NCBI RefSeq assembly: GCF_049994905.1
Contig: NZ_CP188258.1
Location: forward strand, 3,720,001 to 3,784,000
Length of the DNA stretch: 64,000 nucleotides
Direction of reading: 5' to 3'
Source of the DNA: Diaminobutyricibacter sp049994905
GTDB taxonomy: Bacteria; Actinomycetota; Actinomycetes; Actinomycetales; Microbacteriaceae
Made by a program: the position numbers and the translations under genes. Of the stretch, positions 8,581 to 17,622 are shown in pieces; within the stretch, counting starts at the first letter, position 1; the number at the start of each line of letters is the position of its first letter. The notes below the pieces were generated by a model. It was not told the DNA's origin and did not search any database. It saw only the letters and a program-made list of their open reading frames with translations.

Positions 8581-9801
8581 TTACTCCCCCGGAACCGCCC
8601 CGCTCGACAGACAATCCGCGACGATCACGCCGCCCGCGATCACGAGCCTCCGAGCCGGAGCCTCGACGAGCGCCTCCTGCACATTCCCGGCATCCACCAG
8701 CACCACATCCGCGGCCGCACCGACCGCCAGGTCGTGCTCAGAACGCCCGACGAATCCAGCCGCCTCGCTCGTCGCGATCCGCACGGCAGCCTCGAGGTCC
8801 GCATCCGACCTCCACCCCGCGAGCTGGGCCATCCGGGTCGCCATGCGCAGCATGTCACCGTCGCCATACGGACCCCAGAGATCGCGGACGCCGTCGGTGC
8901 CGAGCCCGACCACGACGCCCGCCGAACGCAGCTCGGTGAGCAGCAGCCGTGGCGCGTTCACCGGCGCGACCGTCGTGATCGTGATGCCGGCATCCACCAC
9001 CGCCTCGATCAGCGCGCGCTGCCGGGCAGGCGCAACGTCACCGATCGCAAACCCGTGCGCGACGTTGACGCGGCCGGCCATGCCGAGCGCCCTGGTCCGC
9101 TCGATGATCAGCTCGTACTGGAACGCTCCGAGCTCCCCACCGTCGTGCAGGTGGATGTCGACTCCCACCCGTCGCCGGTCCGCGATCCCGAAGAGGGCAT
9201 CGAGCTGGCCGACCGGGTCGCGGTCGATGGACGCCGGGTCGAGCCCACCGATGTGATCGGCGCCTTCGGCGGCGGCACGATCGAGCAGGTCGAGCACGCC
9301 CGGGCGCCGCAGCACGCCGTCCTGCGGGAACGCCACGATCTCGAGACCGACGGGCGCGCCGATACCGGCGACCGCTTCGCGAACAGAGCGGATGCCGTCC
9401 AGCCCGACCCCGAGGTCGACATCGACATGAGACCGGAACGCCGTCGTGCCGTGCGCGATCATCTTCGTCAGCAGAGTCGTCGTCGTGGCGACGCTCGGGA
9501 TGCCCAGGCCGTCACGATGCTCGCGCTCATGCCGGATGCGCCCCTCGGTCGTCGCCTCACCGCCGTACGACACCCACAGCAACCCCAGCCAGCTCTTGTC
9601 CAGGTGGGCATGCGCGTTCACGAACCCGGGAAGGGCGAGGAGTCCGCGCCCGTCGATGAATTCGGTGTCGGGGGCGCCGGTGAGCGAACGAGGATCCCCG
9701 TCGTCGTGCGGGAACAGCGAGGTGATGCGGCCGCCGTACATCCGCAGGTCGACAGCGGGCCCACCCCACGGCCGCACGTTCCTGAGCACGATTTCGGGCA
9801 T
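8581..9801 (-). CDS. Amidohydrolase family protein, cytosine-deaminase-like
   Basis: A 406-residue metal-dependent hydrolase. The first metal site is VNAHAHLDKS (H64, H66), followed by FRSHVDVD, DIHLHDGG, NVAHGF and the late aspartate in LGTDGVRDLWGPYGDGDM, the pattern of the CodA/AtzC-like subgroup that deaminates cytosine, isoguanine or triazine-type rings. The N- and C-terminal beta-sandwich halves (VLRNVRPWGG; DVVLVDAGNVQEALVEAP) are present, so it looks full length and active. Substrate cannot be decided from sequence. No transporter or purine/pyrimidine gene lies alongside; the next gene upstream is proline iminopeptidase. Confidence 0.8.
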   Translation of the reverse strand: MPEIVLRNVRPWGGPAVDLRMYGGRITSLFPHDDGDPRSLTGAPDTEFIDGRGLLALPGFVNAHAHLDKSWLGLLWVSYGGEATTEGRIRHEREHRDGLGIPSVATTTTLLTKMIAHGTTAFRSHVDVDLGVGLDGIRSVREAVAGIGAPVGLEIVAFPQDGVLRRPGVLDLLDRAAAEGADHIGGLDPASIDRDPVGQLDALFGIADRRRVGVDIHLHDGGELGAFQYELIIERTRALGMAGRVNVAHGFAIGDVAPARQRALIEAVVDAGITITTVAPVNAPRLLLTELRSAGVVVGLGTDGVRDLWGPYGDGDMLRMATRMAQLAGWRSDADLEAAVRIATSEAAGFVGRSEHDLAVGAAADVVLVDAGNVQEALVEAPARRLVIAGGVIVADCLSSGAVPGE

Positions 9802-9876
9802 CCGCCACCTCCCGTTGAAGGGACTGCTGCTGCCCCGTGAACCGGCGCCCCTTAAAGGAAATGGTACGGGGATGCC

Positions 9877-10836
9877 CTACCGGTCGGCGAAGCGGTCCGT
9901 CGCCTTGATCAGTGCGTGAACGATGCCCGGCTCATCGAATGCGTGCCCCGCGTCATCGATCATCCTGAAGTCGACCTGCGGCCACGCCTTGTGCAGGTCC
10001 CACGCCGTCATCGGCGGCGTACACACGTCGTAGCGCCCCTGCACGATCACGCCGGGGATGCCCTCGAGCAGCCCGGCGTTGCGGATCAGCTGGCCTTCCT
10101 CGAACCAGCCGCCGTTCATGAAGTAGTGGTTCTCGATGCGAGCGAACGCCACCGCGTACTTCTCTTCGGTGAAGTCGGCGACGAGCTCCGGGCGGGGCCG
10201 CAGGGTGATCGTCGACGACTCCCAGCGCGACCAGGCCACCGCAGCGGGGCCGTGCACCGCAGGGTCGGGGTCGTTCAGCAGGCGGCTGTATGCGCGGATC
10301 ATGTGGCCACGATCGACCACCGGCACCGGTTCGATGAAACCCTCCCACAGGTCGGGGAAGAGCGCCGCAGCCCCGCCCTCGTAGAACCATTCCAGTTCGA
10401 CAGCGCGCAGCGTGAAGATGCCGCGCAGGATGAGCTCCGACACGCGCTCGGGATGCGTCTCGGCGTAGGCGAGGGCCAGTGAACTCCCCCACGAGCCGCC
10501 GAACACCTGCCACTTCTCCACTTCGAGCATCTCGCGCAGCTGTTCGATGTCGGCGACGAGATGCCACGTCGTGTTGGCGCTGAGGTCCGCCTCGGGGTCA
10601 CTGGCGTGCGGCAGGCTCTTGCCACAGCCGCGCTGGTCGAAGAGCACGATGCGGTACTTCTCCGGGTCGAACAGCCGCCGCTGGTTCGGGCTGGTTCCGC
10701 CGCCGGGGCCCCCGTGCAGGAACACGACCGGCTTGCCGTCCGGGTTGCCGCTGGTCTCCCAGTACACCTGCTGTCCGTCACCGACGTCGAGAAGGCCGGA
10801 ATCGTACGGCTCGATCTCGGGATAGAAGGTTCGCAT
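9877..10836 (-). CDS. pip: Proline iminopeptidase
   Basis: A 319-residue alpha/beta-hydrolase that removes N-terminal proline from peptides (peptidase family S33). The oxyanion segment HGGPGGG is at 41-47, FDQRGCGKS at 66-74, and the nucleophile is S115 in GGSWGSS. A C-terminal GRYDVCTPP and DDAGHAFDE supply the acid and histidine. No signal peptide, so it is cytoplasmic. Length and motif order match bacterial proline iminopeptidases closely. It is divergent from malate dehydrogenase across 118 nt. Confidence 0.95.
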   Translation of the reverse strand: MRTFYPEIEPYDSGLLDVGDGQQVYWETSGNPDGKPVVFLHGGPGGGTSPNQRRLFDPEKYRIVLFDQRGCGKSLPHASDPEADLSANTTWHLVADIEQLREMLEVEKWQVFGGSWGSSLALAYAETHPERVSELILRGIFTLRAVELEWFYEGGAAALFPDLWEGFIEPVPVVDRGHMIRAYSRLLNDPDPAVHGPAAVAWSRWESSTITLRPRPELVADFTEEKYAVAFARIENHYFMNGGWFEEGQLIRNAGLLEGIPGVIVQGRYDVCTPPMTAWDLHKAWPQVDFRMIDDAGHAFDEPGIVHALIKATDRFADR

Positions 10837-10954
10837 GGCCAGAGCATAGGGCCACTGCCTGCGCGGCCGGGGTTGCCTTTCCGTGTCGACATGGTGTCGA
10901 TATCAGGGCGTTCCTGCCCGAGACGGCGCCGCGCGACGGTCATAGGCTGAAAGG

Positions 10955-11938
10955 ATGAGCACCACACCAGTGAACGTGACGGTCACCGGAGCGGGCGGGC
11001 AGATCGGATACGCCCTGCTGTTCCGCGCAGCATCCGGCCACCTCCTCGGGCCGGATACGCCCGTCAACCTGCGGCTGCTCGAGATCCCGCAAGGCCGGGC
11101 GGCGGCCGAAGGCACCGCGCTCGAACTGCAGGATGCGGCCTTCCCGCTCCTGACCGAGCTGACCGTGACCGAAGACGCCGGAATCGCCTTCGACGGGGTC
11201 AATATCGCCCTGCTCGTCGGCGCGCGCCCACGCGGTCCCGGTATGGAGCGGGCCGACCTGCTGGAGGCGAACGGCCGCATCTTCGGACCGCAGGGCGAGG
11301 CGATCAACGCAGGGGCGGCATCCGACGTGCGCGTTCTGGTCGTCGGCAACCCGGCCAACACCAACGCGCTCATCGCGAGCGCCCACGCCCCCGACGTTCC
11401 TGCCACGCGCTTCACCGCGATGACCCGCCTCGACCACAACCGGGCGGTCGCGCAACTGGCGGCGAAACTCGCGGTGCCGGTCGCGGCGATCGACGGCGTG
11501 ATCGTGTGGGGCAACCATTCGGCCAGCCAGTACCCCGACATCACGCACGCGACGGTGAACGGGCGGCGCGCCACCGACCTCGTCGATGAGGCATGGCTCG
11601 CAAACGAGTTCATTCCGCGGGTCGCCAGGCGCGGCGCCGAGATCATCGAGGTGCGCGGGTCGTCGAGCGCGGCCTCTGCGGCGAGCGCGGCACTCGACCA
11701 CGTTCACGACTGGGTCAACGGGACGGGCGAGCGGTGGACATCCGCCGGGGTCGTCTCCGACGGATCGTACGGGGTGCCCGAAGGGCTGATCTCGTCGTAC
11801 CCGGTGCGGTCGGCGGGCAGGGAGTGGCAGATCGTGCCCGACCTCGGGATAGACGCGTTCTCGCGTGCCCGCATCGACGCATCCGTCGCCGAACTCATCG
11901 AGGAACGCGACGCGGTGCGCGCGCTCGGCCTCGTTTGA
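10955..11938 (+). CDS. mdh: Malate dehydrogenase
   Basis: A 327-residue NAD-dependent malate dehydrogenase of the TCA cycle. TGAGGQIGYALLFR (11-24) is the dinucleotide motif. VVGNPANTNALI and the substrate loop with GARPRGPGMERADLL are as in actinobacterial and cytosolic-type MDH, and the catalytic histidine lies in VWGNHSASQYPD. AAGG six nt upstream of the ATG is a usable Shine-Dalgarno. Its stop lies only 18 nt from the stop of the convergent acyl-CoA oxidase-like gene. Confidence 0.96.
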   Translation: MSTTPVNVTVTGAGGQIGYALLFRAASGHLLGPDTPVNLRLLEIPQGRAAAEGTALELQDAAFPLLTELTVTEDAGIAFDGVNIALLVGARPRGPGMERADLLEANGRIFGPQGEAINAGAASDVRVLVVGNPANTNALIASAHAPDVPATRFTAMTRLDHNRAVAQLAAKLAVPVAAIDGVIVWGNHSASQYPDITHATVNGRRATDLVDEAWLANEFIPRVARRGAEIIEVRGSSSAASAASAALDHVHDWVNGTGERWTSAGVVSDGSYGVPEGLISSYPVRSAGREWQIVPDLGIDAFSRARIDASVAELIEERDAVRALGLV

Positions 11939-11956
11939 CCAGCACCGCCCCGCTGC

Positions 11957-14059
11957 CTACCGCTTCTTCGTCTTGAGCGACTTCTCCTCGACGGGGGCGT
12001 CGCCCGAGGCACGCAGGTCGGCGTAGTACGCGCGGGCCTCGTCCTGGCGCTCGGCTTCGACGCCGGTCGCGATCTTCGCGCGCACCAGCTCAGGTCCGTA
12101 GCCGAAAGCGTCGACGAGGTCGACGGCGTGCGGGCGGATGCGCGCGATCAGCCGGTCGATGTACGCCGTCACTGCCTGGGCGCGCTGCGGTGACAGGCGT
12201 CCGTGGATGACGTACCAGGCCAGGTGCTTCTCGATGAGCCCGAACCCGAACAGGTCGCGCAGCCAGGTGAGCACCTGTCGCGTTCCGGAGTCGGGAGCCT
12301 TCTCGAGCGCATCCGTGAACGCCTCCCACTGGAGGAGTTCGGCGTGCGCGCGAGCCGCTTCGATCAGCTCGTTCTGCTGCCCATTGAAGAGGTCGGCCGC
12401 GGCCTTCTTCGACAGCTTGTCCGCGTTGCGGAGCCTGCCTGCGGTCTCGGCGACCATCGTCGCCACGCGGTCGGTGAGCAACTCGCGCTGGGTGCTCGGC
12501 TCCTGCAGCCAGTTCACCGAGCGCGCGGTCGAACCGAAGTCTTTCACGGTCTGGGCCACGCTGCGCAGGCCGGTGCCGTGGTACGCCTTGCCGGCCGCCT
12601 GCGTGACGACGTAGCGGGCGAGTGCGCCCGCGTCCGCCTTGGCGAACTTGCGGCTGAAGTCGGTGAGGAGGCGCTTGGCCACCAGCTGGAGCAGAACGTT
12701 GTTGTCGCCCTCGAAGGTCACGTAGACGTCGAGGTCGGCGCGCAGCGACGTCAGCCGGTTCTCGACCAGGAAGCCAGCGCCGCCGCACGCCTCGCGACAC
12801 TCCTGCAGCGTGTCGAGTGCGTGCCAGGTGGAGAGCGGTTTCAGCGCGGCCGCGATGGTCTCGAGGTCCTGGCGGTCGGCATCCGTGTCGGTGCGTCCGC
12901 TGAAGACGTCGTCGAACTTCTGCAGGAACACCTCGTGCGCGAAGCTCGCTGCATAGGTCGTCGCGAGCAGCGGAAAGAGCCGCCGCTGGTGCCGCTGGTA
13001 GTCGAGGATGACCTCTTCGTCGGTGTCGCTGCCCGCCGTGAACTGGCGGCGCTGGCTGCCGTAGGTGACCGCGATCTTGAGGCCGATCTTCGATGCGGCG
13101 ACCGCGGACCCGTCGAGGGAGACGCGGCCCTGCACGAGGGTGCCGAGCATGGTGAAGAAGCGGCGCCCTGGGCTGTCGATCGGCGAGGTGTACGTGCCGT
13201 CTTCTGCGACATCGCCGTACTTGTTGAGCAGGTCGGTGCGGGGGATGCGCACCCCGGTGAAGTGGAGACGGCCGTTGTCGATGCCGTTGAGCCCGCCCTT
13301 GAGGCCGTCGTCTTCGCCGCCGATGCCGGGCAGGAACGCGCCGTCGGCGTCACGGATGGGCACATAGAACGCGTGCACGCCGTGCCTCATCCCCTTGGTG
13401 ATCAGCTGGGCGAACACCACGGCGGCCGTGCCGTCCTTCGCCGCGTTGCCGAGGTAGTCCTTCCATGCGGCGCGGAACGGAGTGTCGATGACGAACTCGT
13501 GCGTCTCCGGATCGTAGGTCGCGGTCGTGCCGACACTGGCCACATCCGACCCGTGACCGGTCTCGGTCATCGCGAACGCGCCGGGCACCTCGAGGCTCAT
13601 GATGCCGGGGAGGTACTTCTTGTGGTGGTACTCCGTGCCGAGCTGCATGACCGCAGACCCGAACAGGCCCCACTGCACGCCCGACTTGATCTGCAGCGAC
13701 GGGTCTGCCGCGACGAGCTCTTCGAAGCCCGCGATGTTGCCGCCGTTGTCTTCCTGGCCGCCGACGCTCTTCGGGAACGCCTTGTGCACCTGACCGTTCT
13801 CGACGAGGAGCTTCAGCTGCTCGAACACGCGGGCGCGCTGGTCTTCGAGGCTGAGCCCTTCGACCTTCTGCATCTCGGGCCGGCTCGAGAGCGCCCGCGA
13901 GGAGAGGCGCGCGTCGGCCCAGGTGCCGAGCAGCTGGCGTCCGAGTTTCTCGACGTCGATGCGCGGGGCGGCCGATCCGATCTGTTCGGGTGTCGTGCTC
14001 GCGGCGGGTTCGATCCCGGCGTCGGGCGTGGCGTTGGTGCGCGTGGCGGTATCAACCAT
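11957..14059 (-). CDS. Acyl-CoA dehydrogenase/oxidase, acyl-CoA oxidase-like
   Basis: A 700-residue flavoprotein of the acyl-CoA dehydrogenase superfamily with the length and signatures of acyl-CoA oxidases. It has AMTETGHGSDV (flavin/substrate region), ECREACGGAGF and VTFEGDNNVLLQLVAKRLL. It would introduce the 2,3-double bond of acyl-CoA in fatty-acid beta-oxidation and pass electrons to O2 or a carrier. The ATG at 14057-14059 is chosen because AGAGGA lies just upstream; the open frame continues 83 codons further without a ribosome site or conserved sequence. No other beta-oxidation gene is adjacent. Confidence 0.88.
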   Translation of the reverse strand: MVDTATRTNATPDAGIEPAASTTPEQIGSAAPRIDVEKLGRQLLGTWADARLSSRALSSRPEMQKVEGLSLEDQRARVFEQLKLLVENGQVHKAFPKSVGGQEDNGGNIAGFEELVAADPSLQIKSGVQWGLFGSAVMQLGTEYHHKKYLPGIMSLEVPGAFAMTETGHGSDVASVGTTATYDPETHEFVIDTPFRAAWKDYLGNAAKDGTAAVVFAQLITKGMRHGVHAFYVPIRDADGAFLPGIGGEDDGLKGGLNGIDNGRLHFTGVRIPRTDLLNKYGDVAEDGTYTSPIDSPGRRFFTMLGTLVQGRVSLDGSAVAASKIGLKIAVTYGSQRRQFTAGSDTDEEVILDYQRHQRRLFPLLATTYAASFAHEVFLQKFDDVFSGRTDTDADRQDLETIAAALKPLSTWHALDTLQECREACGGAGFLVENRLTSLRADLDVYVTFEGDNNVLLQLVAKRLLTDFSRKFAKADAGALARYVVTQAAGKAYHGTGLRSVAQTVKDFGSTARSVNWLQEPSTQRELLTDRVATMVAETAGRLRNADKLSKKAAADLFNGQQNELIEAARAHAELLQWEAFTDALEKAPDSGTRQVLTWLRDLFGFGLIEKHLAWYVIHGRLSPQRAQAVTAYIDRLIARIRPHAVDLVDAFGYGPELVRAKIATGVEAERQDEARAYYADLRASGDAPVEEKSLKTKKR

Positions 14060-14171
14060 GAGTTCCTCTTCGGTTTCGAGCAGTCGTCGATCCACCGTAT
14101 GTCGGGCTCCGTCGAACGCGAAGTCGTCGGTGCACGGCCTACAAAAGCGGGGTGGATGCTCCCGAGCGGCA

Positions 14172-14187
14172 CTGTGGAAAGCCACAG
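14172..14187. other. Small hairpin in the region upstream of the acyl-CoA oxidase-like gene
   Basis: CTGTGG-AAAG-CCACAG, a perfect 6-bp stem with a 4-nt loop. It lies 113 nt before the start of the acyl-CoA oxidase-like gene, so it could be a leader structure or an operator. Confidence 0.3.
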
Positions 14188-14257
14188 ATCGAGCGCATGA
14201 AAGTCGGCTTGACTCCACAACACCGGCGTCTCCCGCAGCTGTCGCACCCGGATGCGA

Positions 14258-14314
14258 CGAAAGGTGCGAGGAGTGGCTTTCCGGTGTTCCGGAGACCACT
14301 TCTCGCACCTTTCG
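14258..14314. terminator. Long nested palindrome downstream of hexapeptide gene
   Basis: Two 19-nt arms (14258-14276 and 14296-14314) pair with one G-T-type mismatch. The loop itself contains TCCGG-TGTT-CCGGA. It starts 32 nt past the stop of the hexapeptide gene on the minus strand. There is no T-run, so it is either a U-tract-poor actinobacterial terminator or a palindromic repeat element. Confidence 0.55.
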
Positions 14315-14346
14315 AGTGGGTGCGCCCCTGCGAGCGCGCTGCGGGG

Positions 14347-14811
14347 CTAAGCCGCCCTGCGCGACTGCTGTGAGCGCTGCGTCAACGGACGCGACATCGC
14401 GGCTAGCGCGGCGCGGCTCTTCGCGCCGCCCTTCGGCTCGATCACGGTTCCGGCCGCGACCTGCTGGTCCCGGTCGATCCGCACACCGTTGCCGACCATC
14501 ACATCCGAGCCGAGCTTGGTGTTGCTGCCGATGCGTACGGCGCTGCCGACGACGCAGCCTTCGCCGATGTGCACATTCGATCCGACGAATGTGCGGTCGC
14601 CGACGGTTGCGCCCTTATCGATCCAGCTACCCGCGCCGACCCAGCTGTCGAGCCCGACGCGCGCGTGAGCCTCAACGTAAGCGGTGGCGTCGATGAACGC
14701 CGACTCCGCCACACGCGCGGAAGGCGATACCAGTCCCCTGCCGTTCGCGTGCCTCTTGTACTTGATGATTGCACCGGTCTCGTCCTCGAGCTCTTCGATC
14801 ATTCTCGCCAT
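14347..14811 (-). CDS. Left-handed beta-helix (hexapeptide repeat) protein
   Basis: A 154-residue protein made almost wholly of hexapeptide turns (ARVAES, AFIDAT, AYVEAH, ARVGLD, SWVGAG, SWIDKG, ATVGDR, TFVGSN, VHIGEG, CVVGSA and so on), the fold of gamma-carbonic anhydrases and LpxA/NodL-type acyltransferases. The metal-binding histidines of a gamma-carbonic anhydrase are not evident, and the basic tail is not conserved in that family. Function unknown. AAGGAGGA six nt upstream of the ATG supports the start; a second ATG three codons later is possible. The N-terminus (MIEELEDETGAIIKYKRH) precedes the helix. Confidence 0.75.
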   Translation of the reverse strand: MARMIEELEDETGAIIKYKRHANGRGLVSPSARVAESAFIDATAYVEAHARVGLDSWVGAGSWIDKGATVGDRTFVGSNVHIGEGCVVGSAVRIGSNTKLGSDVMVGNGVRIDRDQQVAAGTVIEPKGGAKSRAALAAMSRPLTQRSQQSRRAA

Positions 14812-15004
14812 CGCGTCCTCCTTCGAGTTCGAGTCAATTCACGATCATTGGATAAACACCCGTTGACACCAAAAGATTCCCTGATCCGGCAACGGTCCGG
14901 CCGCTCCGGGCTGAGGCGTCGCGCGGCCACGTCGGAGGTCGCTGGAATACTCGGATGAAGACACACTGAGTACACGCAGACCAGACCGGGCACAAGGGGG
15001 CGGC

Positions 15005-15601
15005 ATGGAATCGGGCAGCATCGACGGGCGCGAGATCCTGTACGTGGACACCGTCGCCGAGTGGGCGGACTGGCTCGACGCGCACCACGACGACACCGAC
15101 GGCGTTCGTCTCGCCATCGTGAAGAAAAGCGCGGGCGGCACCGCGGCATACGGCGAATACCTGGATGTCGCGCTCTGTTACGGCTGGATCGACGGCCGCC
15201 GCAACTCGCTCGACGACAGCCGCTTCCTCCAGCTGTTCACCCCGCGCACGAAGACGAGCATCTGGTCCGAGCGCAATCGCGACCATATCGCGCGACTCAG
15301 CGCGGCAGGGGCGATGAAGCCGGCCGGGCTGGCGGAGGTCGAGCGGGCGAAAGCCGACGGGCGCTGGCAGTCGGCGTACGCACCCCAGTCGACGGCCGAC
15401 ATCCCCGACGACCTCGCCGCCGCGCTCGCGGCGAACCCCGAGGCGGCGGCGTTCTTCACCACGCTGAACAGCCAGAACCGCTACTCGATCCTCTTTCGCA
15501 CCATGAACGCGAAGCGACCCGAGACACGCGCCCGCAATATCGAGAAGTTCGTCGGGATGCTCGCCCGCCACGAGACGATCTACCCGCAGCCTCCGAAATA
15601 G
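15005..15601 (+). CDS. YdeI/OmpD-associated family protein
   Basis: A 198-residue soluble protein. The pattern W-LxxHHxxxxGVxLxxxKK, then YxExLDVALCYGWIDGRRNSLDD and FTPRxxxSIWSxRN is that of the YdeI/OmdA family (bacteriocin-protection or OmpD-associated domain), whose biochemical role is not settled. The C-terminal helical part ends with RAxRIEKFVxML-like sequence, also typical. AAGGGGGC before the ATG is a good ribosome site. It is convergent with the GH3 gene. Confidence 0.85.
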   Translation: MESGSIDGREILYVDTVAEWADWLDAHHDDTDGVRLAIVKKSAGGTAAYGEYLDVALCYGWIDGRRNSLDDSRFLQLFTPRTKTSIWSERNRDHIARLSAAGAMKPAGLAEVERAKADGRWQSAYAPQSTADIPDDLAAALAANPEAAAFFTTLNSQNRYSILFRTMNAKRPETRARNIEKFVGMLARHETIYPQPPK

Positions 15602-15605
15602 AAAG

Positions 15606-15661
15606 GAGTGGTGAGCCGGGCACCCGACACGCCGGGCGTGTGGATGCACAACTCACCACTC
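15606..15661. terminator. Nested palindrome between convergent genes
   Basis: Outer arms GAGTGGTGAG (15606-15615) and CTCACCACTC (15652-15661) pair perfectly. An inner hairpin ACACGCC-G-GGCGTGT occupies 15627-15641. It starts 5 nt after the YdeI-like stop and ends 28 nt before the GH3 stop, so it probably terminates both. Confidence 0.6.
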
Positions 15662-15688
15662 GAATTCATCATCCGGTGGCGACGGCCC

Positions 15689-17518
15689 TCAGTAGCGCAG
15701 GCCGTGACCGAACGGGAACAGCGGGTCGGCCGTGTCGAACGGAACGTCCTCGCGGCTGGCGCGCACAGCATCCATCGACGACGGGAGTTCCATCGGCAGC
15801 GAGCCCTGCGGCGACGCCTCGCCGAAGAGCACGTCGAGCACGGCCGCCGAGCTGGCGCCGAAGTCTCCGACGATTGCGGCGACGTCGTTCACGAGCGGCG
15901 TCAGGATGGCCGGCCGGTCGAGGAAGACATCCACGATCGTCGGAACGGTCGCCGCGAGCGCACGCAGCTCGTGCACCTTCTCCTGCGTGAAGTCGAGCGA
16001 ACCCGCGTGGAAGAAGTTCTCGAAGAACGTCGCGCGCTGCTCGAACGGCGCCCCGATGCGCACGATGGCGATGTCGGCTTCGTCGGGAGTGGCGACCACG
16101 GTCGCATACGCGCCGGCGATCTCCGCATCGACACCCTCGAGGTAGACCTTGATGCCGCGCGACAGCGGGAGCACGGGAGCCTCGGAGTCGGCGAGCACCT
16201 TGTTGGTGAGCAGGGTGATGGCTGCGCGCTGCGCCGCCTCGCCCGCCGCGCGGAACTCGGCGTTGCCGACGATCGCCTCGGCACGCTCGACGTCGACGAA
16301 GGGCTGTTCGAAGAGTCCGAGCACGAACTTCTCACGCAGCAGGCGCCGCGCCGACTCGTCGATGCGCTCTTCGCTGACCTCGCCGCTGCGCACCAGGTCC
16401 ACGAGCAGATCGGGGATTGCCTCGCCGCCGAACTGGTCGGCACCGGCCTCGAGGACCTTCAGCATGCGCTCGCGGACAGACAGGTGCTCCACGCCCCAGG
16501 CGCGAGCGGGGAACGACTGGCCCATGAGGTCGGCGTCGCTGAGGAGGCCCCAGTCGGTGCAAACGATGCCGTCGAACCGGTAGCGCTCGCGCAGGAGCCC
16601 GGTGATCACCGACTTGTTGAAGCCGAACCCGACCTCTTCGTACTCGGTGCCGACCGGCATGCCGTAGTACGGCATGATCTGGCTGCCGCCGGCCGCGAAC
16701 GCCGCCTCGAACGGCTTCAGGTGATACTCGAAATTGTCGCCGGGGTAGACCTGCTCACGCCCATAGGCGAAGTGCGGGTCCTCGCCGTCCTTCTGCGGGC
16801 CGCCGCCGGGAAAGTGCTTCGACATGGTTGCGACGGAGTCGGGCCCGAGCTCGGAACCCTGGAAACCGCGGATGTAGGCGGCGCCGAGCTTCGAGGTGAG
16901 TTCAGCATCCTCACCGAATGTCGCCACCTGGCGCGCCCAGCGCGACTCGGTGGCGAGGTCGATCTGTGGGTGGAGCGCGACGCGAAGGCCGACGGCGGTG
17001 TACTCCTGCCGCGCGATGTCACCGAAGCGCTCGACGAGCTGCTCGTCGCCGATCGCGCCGAGGCCGAGCGTCTCCGGCCACTGCGAGAAGGGACCGGCGA
17101 GCATCGCGGCGCCCGGGTTCTCGCTGAACGAGTGGCGCGGGTCGGTGGAGAGGGTGACGGGGATGCCGAGGCGCGTCGCGGCGGCGAGCTCCTGCAGGCG
17201 GTTGTGCCATTCCGCCATCTGGGTTGCGCTGGTTGCGGCGCCGAAGACGTTGAAGTGGGTCATGTGGCGGCCCTCGACCATGTCGCTGGTCGGCGCGATG
17301 CCGAACGTGGCGTCACCTTCGGACAGTGCACCGTCTTCGCCGATGGTGATCATCGTCTGGAAGAACAAGCCGGCCTTCTCTTCGAGCGTCATCTGGCCGA
17401 GGAGGTTCTCGACGCGCTGCTCGACCGGAAGGGACGCGTCGCGGAAGGTGGGGTCGACGGCGGGCGGGTTTGCCGCGGCTGCATCGTCGGTGGTGATCGT
17501 GAGTGACGACTCTGTCAT
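15689..17518 (-). CDS. Glycoside hydrolase family 3 beta-glucosidase-like enzyme
   Basis: A 609-residue GH3 enzyme without a signal peptide, so intracellular. It has the N-terminal barrel with LGQMTLEEKAGL (about 40-51), TDPRHSFSENPGAAML (about 125-140), KHFPGGGP (234-241) and the nucleophile D322 in GIVCTDWG. The (alpha/beta)6 sandwich follows to GSLPMELPSS. No fibronectin type III C-terminal domain is present. Likely removes terminal beta-linked sugars. The ATG at 17516-17518 is preceded by GGAAAGGA. It is divergent from a double-TetR regulator that is the obvious candidate controller. Confidence 0.9.
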   Translation of the reverse strand: MTESSLTITTDDAAAANPPAVDPTFRDASLPVEQRVENLLGQMTLEEKAGLFFQTMITIGEDGALSEGDATFGIAPTSDMVEGRHMTHFNVFGAATSATQMAEWHNRLQELAAATRLGIPVTLSTDPRHSFSENPGAAMLAGPFSQWPETLGLGAIGDEQLVERFGDIARQEYTAVGLRVALHPQIDLATESRWARQVATFGEDAELTSKLGAAYIRGFQGSELGPDSVATMSKHFPGGGPQKDGEDPHFAYGREQVYPGDNFEYHLKPFEAAFAAGGSQIMPYYGMPVGTEYEEVGFGFNKSVITGLLRERYRFDGIVCTDWGLLSDADLMGQSFPARAWGVEHLSVRERMLKVLEAGADQFGGEAIPDLLVDLVRSGEVSEERIDESARRLLREKFVLGLFEQPFVDVERAEAIVGNAEFRAAGEAAQRAAITLLTNKVLADSEAPVLPLSRGIKVYLEGVDAEIAGAYATVVATPDEADIAIVRIGAPFEQRATFFENFFHAGSLDFTQEKVHELRALAATVPTIVDVFLDRPAILTPLVNDVAAIVGDFGASSAAVLDVLFGEASPQGSLPMELPSSMDAVRASREDVPFDTADPLFPFGHGLRY

Positions 17519-17594
17519 GAAGAGGGTTCCTTTCCCGAGGAGCCTGCGTCGGCCCGCCGGTAGCCTACGCCACAAACCAACCGAGTGGTAACAT

Positions 17595-17602
17595 TTGATC
17601 AA
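17595..17602. promoter_or_regulatory. Candidate regulator site between GH3 and double-TetR genes
   Basis: TTGATCAA, a perfect 8-bp palindrome, is the only dyad in the 104-nt divergent region and lies 20 nt before the TetR start. It could be the TetR operator; the flanking symmetry is weak. Confidence 0.3.
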
Positions 17603-17622
17603 TAACGTGGAGAGGAGTCACA

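Noticed and set aside
12203..14200. 665-codon open frame on the plus strand
   Set aside because: It is the antisense shadow of the acyl-CoA oxidase-like gene; composition is Arg/Val/Gly-rich with no family motif, as expected in high-GC DNA.
15608..17506. 632-codon plus-strand frame
   Set aside because: Antisense to the GH3 gene and crosses the convergent terminator region.
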